From: Microdochium bolleyi
Taxonomy: Eukaryota > Ascomycota > Sordariomycetes > Xylariales > Microdochiaceae
Direction: 5' to 3'
NCBI GenBank assembly: GCA_001566295.1
Contig: KQ964255.1
Span: 434,001-498,000, forward strand
Length of the DNA: 64,000 nt
Shown: in pieces, positions 56,123 to 64,000 of the stretch
How the letters are laid out: every line of letters starts with the position of its first letter
How positions within the stretch are numbered: the stretch's first letter is position 1
Translations under genes and position numbers: made by a program
Notes under the pieces: model-generated
What the model saw: the letters and a program-made list of their open reading frames with translations, nothing else
Databases searched by the model: none
What the model was told of the DNA's origin: nothing

Positions 56123-59100
56123 CTATACTGTCTCCACGACCTTGGATGTGGTCGTCGTCGCCGCCGCCGCTGTCTTCTTCCTCTTCCTGTGCTCCTCGAG
56201 CGCCCCGACGAGCTTGAGCCGCGTCTGCTCCTGCCGTCCCCACTCGCGGGCGCTGATGCGCATGCGCGCGACGGCGCGCAGCAGGGTCGCAAAGATCCGG
56301 AGGTTGTTGGCCTTCTTGGTGTTGTTCGCCGCGACGCCGTCCTGCTGCTGCTTCCTGTGGGACAGGAGGGCCTCGGGCGACTTGATGCCCAGCTGCTTGT
56401 GGATCTGGTTGAGCATGCGCAGGTCGGCTTTGTTGCTGTTGGGAGTGGAAGACGGACATGTTAGCTACTCGGGTTCCCACGGATTCAAAGTAGGGCAGGG
56501 GATTGTCAATGACAACGTACCAAGCCTGAGCGATCTCCAGCTGCAGGGAGATGTACTTCTTCGCGAACGCCGCGTCGTTGCGGAGCTGCACCTCGCGCTC
56601 CCACCGGGCCTGCATCCACTGCATCTGCACCGCCACGCCGCGCAGCTCCTGTGTGTGCTTGCGCGCCGCCAAGTCCGCCGCCCGTATCACGGCCTCGTGG
56701 TCCGCCTGGTCTACCACGTCCATGACCACGTCGCCGTAGCGGAACTGCGCGAGCGCCCCGCGCTTGATGACGCCGTCGCTGCCGGCTGGTGGCGGGCCTG
56801 GCTCGAACATGGTGGCCTGCGGCTCGTCGTTCTTGGCCTGGATCCACGCGATTGCCTCCTTGGCCCCTTCCTTCAGGCGCTCGCAGTCGCGCTGGAGCTT
56901 CTCGGCGGCCGCGCGGTAGTCGTTGCGCTCGACGCGCGCGCGGTCGAGCTTCGTGCGCAGCTCCTTACAAACTGGTGTCAAGTATGCAATGTCCGCGTTC
57001 GCCTGGTCGAGCTGCTCGCGCAGGTCCTCGCAGATCCTCGTCGACTTCTCTACGGTGCGATTCGCTCGTTCCAGTTGTTTTCGGAGACCCTCGGTATCGC
57101 GTGTGGCCTGGGCCGAGTTGTGCTCGGCTTTCTGAGACTCGGACTGTTTGAGGCGCTCCAGTTGCTGCCGGAGCTGACTCGTCTGTATCGTGGCTGCTTC
57201 GAGGTCTTGTCGCGCCTCCATAAGCTCTTGCTGCAGTCCCTCAGACAGGCGGTTGGCGTTCTCCACGTGCTGAGTTCGACCGGCGCCCTGCGACTGATCT
57301 CTTCGGAGCTGATCAAGCTGGCGCTTCAGGTCGACGCACAGCTGATCAGCTGCACGTAGCCTATTGGCGGCATCCTCAGACTCTTCATCAAGGGTGGCCT
57401 GCAGAACCTCGACCTCGTCTTCCAGTGCTTCGACCTTCTCTGACTGTGCTTGGCTGGTCGTTTGGCTCCTGCGGAGTTCCGTCCGGAGTCCGGTCATCTC
57501 ATTGCGCATGGAGGTCAAGGTGGCCTGCCGATTCTCCAGTTCGGCTCGGAGTGTCTCGACTTGGTGATTCAGTGCGTCCACTTCGATCTGGTGGCGGTCT
57601 GCCTCGCTGGTGAGAGCACCTTGGAGCCTCATCTCCTTGTTTGAGAGTGTGCCCTCCGAGTCGCGTAGCCGGTCAATGGTCCGTTGAAGGCCCATGGACT
57701 TTTCTTCGACGCGGTCGCGCTGCGCTTCGAGGCTGCGCCTCTCGCTCTCCCACTTCTCCATGGCATTGTCGAACTCATTGTCCTTGGTCCGAATCTCAGC
57801 CTGCAAGGTCGAGATCTCTCCATGCAGTCTGTCAATCTCGGACTTGAGCTGGTTCCGGACGTCTTGTTCTATCTTGCGCCCGTGGCTCTTCTCTTGGTCC
57901 AAGGTCAGTTCCAGATCTCGGATCTGACCCTGCAAACGGGCAACCTCGCGCTGAGATGCAGCAGAGTCGTCGCTCGGCGTTTTCGCTCGGTTCACACGGC
58001 CGCTGGAACGCTCAAACTCCAGATCACTCTCCAGCCCGTTGACGCGCTGCTGTAGATGTGATACTTCGCGGCGAAGAGAAGCGGTTTCGTCATTCGCCGA
58101 GTTTTCTTTGGTGCGTGCCACTGTCCGTTCCCGTTCAAGAGTGGCGTCGAGCTCCTTGATCCTGCTCTGTAGCCTTACAACCTCGCGTTCCAAAGAGGAA
58201 GCCTGGTCTCCAGAGGAGTCCTGGCGGAGGTGTTGTATCTCGTCCTTGAGATCCGCAATGTCGTCGTTGAGGCGGTCGACCTCGGCCTTGTGCTTGCTCC
58301 GGGTATCCCGCTCCAGCTGCAGTGCGTGATCCCTTTCCTGCTCCAAGCTGTCCTCCAAGTCCTCGGTGCGCCTCTGCAGACGCGCCACGTCCCGCTGGAG
58401 AGAGGCAGACTCATCGCCCAGAGCATCGATACGCAGCTGCAGCAAGTTCTTCTCGTCCGTGCGCGCCCTGAGATCGTTCTGCGCCAGGTCCTTGGCGGAG
58501 GCCAGAGATCTCTTCTCAGCCTCCCAGGATCCTTGCTGCTGCATGAACTGCTCGACTCGTGCTTGTAGTTGCGTGCTTGCAGAGCTCGATTCCGCGAGTT
58601 GTTTCTCGAGCAGCGTGGCCTTGTGCTGAGCTTTGTCGAGTTCAGCTTGAAGGCGCACAGTCTTCTCCTCGACTTGACGAGAAAGACCCTTGGTGACGAC
58701 AGACTTGTTGGCCATCTCCTCGTGCAATTCCTCAAGATCAGCCTCTGCGCGGTTCTTGTCCGAAACTGCTTCCTGGCAGCGCTCTTGCAGATCGTCGTTT
58801 TCTCTCTCCAGTTTGCGAATCGTTGCCTCCAGATCCTCGATGGTGTCCCTGGCCTCGGCGAGCTCCTCGCTTGCCTGGCCGTCCTTCTCAGCGCCGGCAA
58901 GCCTCTCTTCAGCAGTCTTGTACTTTTGCTCCGCTTCGTCAAGTTTCGTTTCCAGGTCGTTTAGTTCTTCGTCACGTTCGTTCGCCTCGTTTTCTTTCTC
59001 GCGGAGATCTAGCTCCAGGTCGCGTATCCGTTCCTGCAGCTCCTCTATCTTGCCCTGGTCGGCGTTCGGTTGACTCTCTCGTTCCTCGAGCTGTGCGATC

Positions 59101-60131
59101 CGCTCCTGGGCCTCTTTCCACTTCGCCTCGGCCTCCTCGAGTTTCTGCTTGGCCTCTTCGATTTCGTCTTCGCGGTCGTTGATCTCACGATCCTTGGCGC
59201 GGAGATCTGCCTCCAGGTCCGCGATGTCGTCCTGGTATTGCTCTAGCTTGCCATTCTGCTGGCTGTCGCGTTCTAGTTGTCGTCGGAGGTCGTCGAGGTC
59301 GGCTTCTTTGTCCTCCAGAGAACGCTGCAGCTGCTCTATTTCCTGGCGTTGGTCTTCATTTCCGTACTTCTTCTTGGCCTTGGCGTGGACGTCTAGTATT
59401 TGTTGTTGGTACGTTTCGAGATCTTTCTCTGCGCTAGCCAGCTGCTTTTTGAATTTCTGCAGATCTCGTTGCATCGTGACTTTGTCGACCTTGAGCTCCG
59501 TGTTCTCCTTCAGCGCAGCCTCGCTGAAACCAGGGCCTGCCTTGCGCAAGGCCTCCTCCAGGAAGTGAATCTTGAGTTTCAGGCCAAAGTTCTCCTTCTC
59601 GATCCGATCGATGACGTTCTCCTGCTCGCGCAAGGACAACTGGTTGCCATCGTGCAGCGGGCCCTTATCTCCGCCACGACGTTGCGGCATGACCAGCGGC
59701 GTGGACGCCGAGGTATCCTCATCGACCTGGGGTATTGGTGTCCGCTCCACGTATGATCTGGAAGGGCCGTAGAGGGAAGACTCGATTGGGACGTTTGTGA
59801 CATCCATGTCTTCGCCAGATCTGCCGAGAGCCGGTGTGGCCAGGGTGTGCGAGTTCTCCTTCCCACCGCGTCGGCTGTTTCGCGTGGCCGACTTTAGCAG
59901 TGGCGTGAATTCAGCACCGCCCAGTCCTATGGGGAGATTTTGCTTGTTTCCAAGGGGAGCGCGACTGGCTCGAGGCGTGCGTAGACTGGGACCGCGTCCA
60001 TTGCGAAGCTGCTGTAGCAGGTTGTTGTCTTTGCCGGGCGACTGGAAGGAAGGCTCCTGGGTCATGTCGAAGTCTGGCGGAGGCCGACCTAGGAAGGTGG
60101 CATCCCCTAGGTTGGTCCTCGGCGTGTCCAT
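56123..60131 (-). CDS. apsB: ApsB/Mto1-type microtubule-organising centre protein
   Basis: Exons 60131-56521 and 56435-56123 give 1307 residues. The 85 bp intron (donor GTACGT, acceptor CCAACAG) is stop-free in its own frame, so a naive open frame continues to 55890 with a wrong tail. The N-terminus (1-160) is disordered. At about 165-240 lies the centrosomin-motif-1-like sequence (LSLREQENVIDRIEKENFGL, KIHFLEEALRK), which in this family recruits gamma-tubulin complexes. Residues about 240-1150 are nearly continuous coiled coil with LREx/RLQ heptads. A final basic segment (NQIHKQLGIKSPEALLSHRK to VVETV) comes from exon 2. In Aspergillus ApsB sits at spindle-pole bodies and septal microtubule-organising centres and controls nuclear distribution. 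That this is the orthologue is inferred from domain order, length and the CM1 motif. Confidence 0.88.
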
Positions 60132-61053
60132 GATGTAGGACGCGCCGCTCAGAGGGCGGCAGAAGGCGCAGGGTCAAAAGCGATGGGAGCGGCGGCTTAA
60201 GGCGAGGCCTGCGTCTACAAGCTGGGGCCGGGCGAATAGTTGCGCTGCATGTGCCTAATAATTGAGAATAGGGTATCGTGGCAAAAGCAATGCAGAATTG
60301 TCGGCTAGGAAAGCTGCTGTGGGCGAGGAAAGACACGCTGTTTGGGAGTTATGGAACGTTGAAGCTGGACAGGACCCGAGCTAGGTATCGCGGCATGGAA
60401 AAGAGGTGGTCGCGGATCCCAGGCGCGTCGTGCGGGACCACCCCCGGTCGCAATGTTTACTTTGAGGCTGTGGCCAATCAGAGCCGCCCGCTCACCGCGC
60501 CGGCCTGCCCCGCGGCTTGCCCAATGAGGCCTGGTGTCCAAAGACGTTTTTTGGTGGGGCCCACGTCAACGCCAGACGCTGCCCAAAGACGACCACCACA
60601 CCCATGGCGACGTCAGAGTTGCGCCCGCCCTCGACGCATGAGCATCTATGACCAGTGCTTACTCACGACTGGGAGCGTTCGTCGTACCGCACCACCACGC
60701 CCGCCTGCTCGAATTCGACACAAAGCCCATTCAGTCATGCTCTCAGCCATCCTCGCTGTCTTGATGCCCTCAAAAGCTGTCTGCGTGTCCTGAGTCTGGG
60801 CCGCACTTCAATCTTGTGACGAGCACCACCCCACTTCACATGTCGAGGTCACAAGCTCAGAACTACTTTTTCGTGCTTGTGACAGATCAACACATCGGCA
60901 CAGCGCACCGCTGCTCACGGCTCAATCAGCAACGTCCCGTCCGGACCCGTGTTGCCCATTGCCAACTGTGGCCATTGGCAGCGAGCTAATCAAGGTGTGC
61001 GCCTGGCCCGGCGACAAACCCAAGGTCGGGATCGCGTCCGACAACCGCGCGAC
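60132..61053. other. Bidirectional promoter between ApsB and the F-box/YccV gene
   Basis: 922 bp between two divergent ATGs. It contains CCAATCA at 60474-60480, a second CCAAT at 60521-60525 and GACGTCA at 60609-60615, in a GC-rich block about in the middle. The frame 60278-60793 (+) is not protein-like. Confidence 0.65.
60474..60525. promoter_or_regulatory. Paired CCAAT boxes in the shared promoter
   Basis: CCAATCA (60474-60480), the preferred HAP/CBF complex site, and CCAAT (60521-60525) lie 47 bp apart, about 345-395 bp from the ApsB ATG and 530-580 bp from the F-box gene ATG. Position and pairing fit a bidirectional promoter; binding is inferred only. Confidence 0.4.
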
Positions 61054-63118
61054 ATGGCACAAACCCTCGACGGCTTGCCTGACGAGATAATCCAGCTCAT
61101 CTTGCACCATGTCCCTGCCCAGGTCACCCTTTCTAGTGTCGCGTTGACCTCGCGCCGTCTCCACAGAGTCTCCCAGGAGCCGCTTCTGTGGAAGTACTAT
61201 TGCGTCCAAAACTTCCAGTACTGGCATGCCGAGCACAACTTCAGGCGCAACCTCCAGGGCCACGTCCACAATGTCGACTGGAAGCGGCTCTTCATGTTGC
61301 GACTGCAGCGCAACGACCACGTCCGCAGTCTGGTCGACAGCATCGTGGCCTCTCGTGTTTGCCGGCTGCAAAAGTCAGAGGACATCTGCCGGTACGGCTA
61401 CGATGCCAAGGACTATCTCCTGTCACAGTGTAAGACAGGTGACGATGCCGACGATGTACTCGCCCGCCGCTATTACTCTTGCACTATTCTTGACAGCATC
61501 CACAGGAGCCTGGCGATTGAAGAATGGGCAAAGTACCAGGACCACGCAGCCTCCACCATCAACCATTCTGTCTCGGATGCCGCAAACTGGACTGCCGGCA
61601 TGCAGCTAGAGCGTGCTCTTGGGGCATTTGACATGTTCATGCTGCACGATGACGAGGGTGACCTCGATGAGGTGAGGCTTGTTCATAACCTCCCCCCTGG
61701 TCCGATTACGCTACTGACCTTGCGACATCATCGGCTGTAGATATCAGGCTGGCTTGACTCCATAGCTCAACAGATTCGAAGTGAAAACCCGCACATCGCC
61801 CGGCTCGCGACGAGGCCACGGGCGGTTACCTTAGTCCAATGGCTATACCGGAACAACATGACCGGCCTCGATGACTCGGAAAGAACCTACCGCCACCTGA
61901 GGAATTGCCTCATTGGGAGAGCTCTCCGTGACGACCAACACCCATCTTTACCCATCATATCAGCTGCGATCTATTCATGCCTGGCATCGAGGTTCGATGT
62001 GGACGCGTATATCTGCACCCTCCCCAGTCAGGTCCACGTGATCGTGTTGGCACCACAGGATGTAGATCTCGATGGACTTCCACTATTGAGCGACGTCGAA
62101 AGACCCCGCGATAAGATGTTTCTCGACCCCTTCAACAGCGATGCAGAGGTGCCCCTGCCACAGATTTTGGAGTTTCTCTCACGATTTGGCAACAGCTCTT
62201 CCCTCGAGAGCCTCCTTGAGCCTACTGCGACCGATCTTGTGGTGATGCGTGTGGCACAAAGCATACGGGCTTCATTCACGAGCTTCCGCACCATCGAGCT
62301 ACCACTCCCTCAGCGGATCCCATACATCGAGCTGAATCGTGGGGACTGGGCTCGAAATCTCCAGCCGGCACTATACAGCATGATCTGGGCAAGTATCATG
62401 ATGGTTCCCGTCCTTCCAGACAACGAAGACGTCCGGTGGGACTGGCAGCAAGACGTTCGAGACCTGTTGACGTACTTTTACGAGTACTTTCCCGAAGACT
62501 CATGGCTGATTGAGAAATATGTTTGCCCCATGTATGACACCTTTGCAGCACCGACTCGCCGCCAGCAGTCCTGGGAGCTGCCCTCGAAGCGCGTGCGCGA
62601 CCAGATCCGCGAGATCAAAGGAGTCGACGCGTCCCGAAAGCCCCCGCGACGACGCTGCGACCTCAAGCCTTCTCTTCGCGTACGATTTCGAGTTGGTCAG
62701 GTCTTCAAGCACCGTCGCTATGATTACCACGGTTTGATAATCGGGTGGTCGGTGGAGGGCTCGTATCGACCACAGCAGTCGTGGCACGGCAGCGGAGGAA
62801 GTGAGGTATCTTTTCAGCCTTTCTATCGCTGCATGTAAGTTTCCCCTCAGCGACGTTGTCGCATTGGCCACCCCGGGTGCGCACCCGAGATGTTATGCTG
62901 ACGATAACGCTCCCAGCAGGGTGGGCACTGATGGCTCGGACCATCATGTCATCTCCGAGGACAACATTGAGGCGGTCGACCTGCGCGGCTGCGGCCCAGA
63001 ATGCCTGCCACGGGAGATCCAGGACCTAATGCCCATGGCGGGTAAGTTCTTCAAGAGGTGGGACCGCGAGGCAGGTGTCTTTGTGTCAAACCTGCGAGAG
63101 GTCTTCCCCGAAGATTAG
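61054..63118 (+). CDS. FBXO21-like protein: F-box, SirB1-like and YccV domains
   Basis: Exons 61054-61671, 61741-62834 and 62920-63118 give 636 residues (637 if the alternative acceptor at 62916 is used). The F-box at about 5-50 reads LDGLPDEIIQLILHHVPAQV and ALTSRRLHRVSQEPLLWK. The middle (about 250-400) resembles the SirB1/transglutaminase-like domain, with AAIYSCLASRFDVDAYIC and QVHVIVLAP. The C-terminal YccV (hemimethylated-DNA-binding-like) domain begins at about 524: VGQVFKHRRYDYHGLIIGWS, continuing across intron 2 to ISEDNIEAVDLRG. This order is that of animal FBXO21, an SCF ubiquitin ligase adaptor; fungal homologues are uncharacterised. It shares a promoter region with ApsB. The start is chosen because the F-box follows it directly; an in-frame extension upstream (60949) lacks an ATG of good context. 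Confidence 0.87.
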
Positions 63119-63445
63119 ATGCCGCCTATCGTAGGGAGCAGTGTTGGATAGCTTGGACATAAAATTATGTCTTGGCCATAAAGCACCGCTTACGCGAGGG
63201 ATATACTTATGAACCATCACGCAATCACACAACGTGCTGTCAGAAGTATGCAGTCTTTGGAGATCGCCACAGAGCACTGAAACTGGGCTCGAGACCACAA
63301 GCACATTTCTCCAAGGTGCCACAATGTCATCCGCTCTGAACTATTTCTTTCAACAGCACAGCTATGCCCTGGCCATGTCCCGTCGACTGAATGTGTGAGT
63401 GTCAGGACAATTTAAGCAAGGTGTGACTTTCTTTTCTGATCGTGC
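63119..63445. other. 3' region between convergent genes at the right end
   Basis: Holds the 3' end of the F-box/YccV gene and probably the 3' end of the minus-strand gene described next. A possible last coding exon of that gene lies at 63362-63386 or 63327-63386 (minus). No other feature. Confidence 0.5.
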
Positions 63446-64000
63446 TACCAGCCTCGCATCAGGAGGTTTTTGAATACAGTTTCATCGACCTTCCGCATGA
63501 GCATTTAATGGATCTCAAGCTTCGTCCGGGAATCACAAGAGGGGTGTGACGATCGTGAAGACGAGCTAAAAGTGGAACAACACATAGGGAAAAGACTCAC
63601 CACGTCTGCCTTAGCAGGCGGACGGGTCCAGCCCGTCCGATGGTACATCATGGAGTGTCGAGCGCAAAGCGTAACCTTGCCCCCAATAACATTGTCGATC
63701 CCCGCCAGCAGCAGAGAGAGAAGAGTTGCCTCAGTCGAGCCAGAGAGCAATGGAAAGTCCTGCCGAGCTGACAGGATCATGGTAAGGGTAGAAGTAGACA
63801 ATCCCCGCGGATGCTCGCGAGAGAAGTTGCCATGTCGGTAAACCTTGAGCTTGGCCTACCGTCACTCTCCGGGATGACGTCCGTACTTGGTGCTTCTCGC
63901 AAGAGCTTCACATACTCGCGGGAGGTCTCGCTCGCGGGGGAGATCGTGGGCAAAGTCCACCTAGACGGCTCGGGTCCGAATTCTCCTGCTGCTTGAGCTC
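63446..64000 (-). CDS. 3' part of an unrecognised gene, continuing past the right edge
   Basis: Spliced minus-strand reading: exon from beyond 64000 to 63860, intron 63859-63768 (92 bp, donor GTAGGC, acceptor CTGTCAG), exon 63767-63601, then a GTGAGT donor. The phases join. The protein-like segments include REYVKLLREAPSTDVIPESD, FPLLSGSTEATLLSLLLAGI, DNVIGGKVTLCARHSMMYHR and TGWTRPPAKADV. The last exon is ambiguous: 63490-63446 (VDETVFKNLLMRGW, stop), the same exon spliced on to 63386-63362, or direct splicing to 63386-63327 (STGHGQGIAVLLKEIVQSG, stop). If nothing is spliced the frame ends at 63505. I do not recognise the family. The opposite-strand frame at 63572-63841 is a shadow. Confidence 0.45.

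Noticed and set aside
56142..57359. 405-codon plus-strand frame with leucine-rich pattern
   Set aside because: Antisense shadow of the ApsB coiled coil (Glu/Lys/Gln codons read backwards as Leu/Phe/Ser).
63327..63540. Small plus-strand two-exon gene starting with ATG at 63324
   Set aside because: The intron boundaries give only about 40 codons with a non-standard donor; the minus-strand model explains the same DNA better.

Overview
The window is a piece of a filamentous ascomycete (Pezizomycotina) nuclear genome, most like a Sordariomycete. The evidence is the set of short GT-AG introns (mostly 58-123 bp, with CTAAC/CTGAC-type branch points), pyrimidine-rich promoters, high GC, ascomycete-type families (HAL-type kinase, metacaspase with a Q/Y-rich prodomain, ApsB-like microtubule-organising protein, Whi5-type G1/S repressor), and no operons, Shine-Dalgarno sites or prokaryotic signals. 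I cannot name the species.

Layout. 1-4416 holds no recognisable gene. 4417-7023 (-) is a HAL/Sat4-type protein kinase. 7024-13215 is a long GC-rich gene-free stretch ending in two microsatellites. 13216-13692 is a frameshifted pseudogene, followed by an AT-richer relic-like island to 15.7 kb. 15704-17120 (-) is a DUF7029/DUF7223-like protein, divergent from an SRPK-like kinase with six exons (18093-19694, +). A five-exon RRM protein (21020-23567, -) is divergent from an Lsb5-like VHS-GAT protein (26374-28182, +). An F-box/leucine-rich protein (31939-33583, +) converges on a small SAM methyltransferase (34733-35789, -). A Whi5/Nrm1-type repressor (38598-39750, +) converges on an S/T/P-rich single-pass membrane protein (42153-44408, -). 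The latter is divergent from an unrecognised 691-residue protein (45988-48295, +). After a 5.3 kb gene-free block come a metacaspase (53555-55628, +), convergent ApsB (56123-60131, -), a divergent F-box/YccV protein (61054-63118, +), and the 3' part of an unrecognised gene running off the right edge (-).

Most genes are conserved housekeeping or regulatory functions: ion homeostasis and mRNA-processing kinases, endocytosis, ubiquitin ligase adaptors, G1/S control, microtubule nucleation and cell death or proteostasis. They do not form a biosynthetic or defence cluster. Exon-intron models below were built by hand from splice signals and codon phase, and all complete models close in frame. Three models differ importantly from the longest open frames. 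The kinase at 4.4-7.0 kb starts at an internal ATG. ApsB has a 3' intron that the 1413-codon open frame reads through. The 691-residue protein has an upstream mini-exon that supplies its ATG.

I did not find a convincing novel multi-gene system. The most unusual items are the hexamer-repeat/pseudogene locus at 13.1-13.7 kb, the 473 bp intron that splits the metacaspase C-terminal part, two introns that are multiples of three and stop-free, the all-phase-0 RRM gene with a PFPxTKRP repeat, the orphan 691-residue protein, and the partial gene at the right edge.
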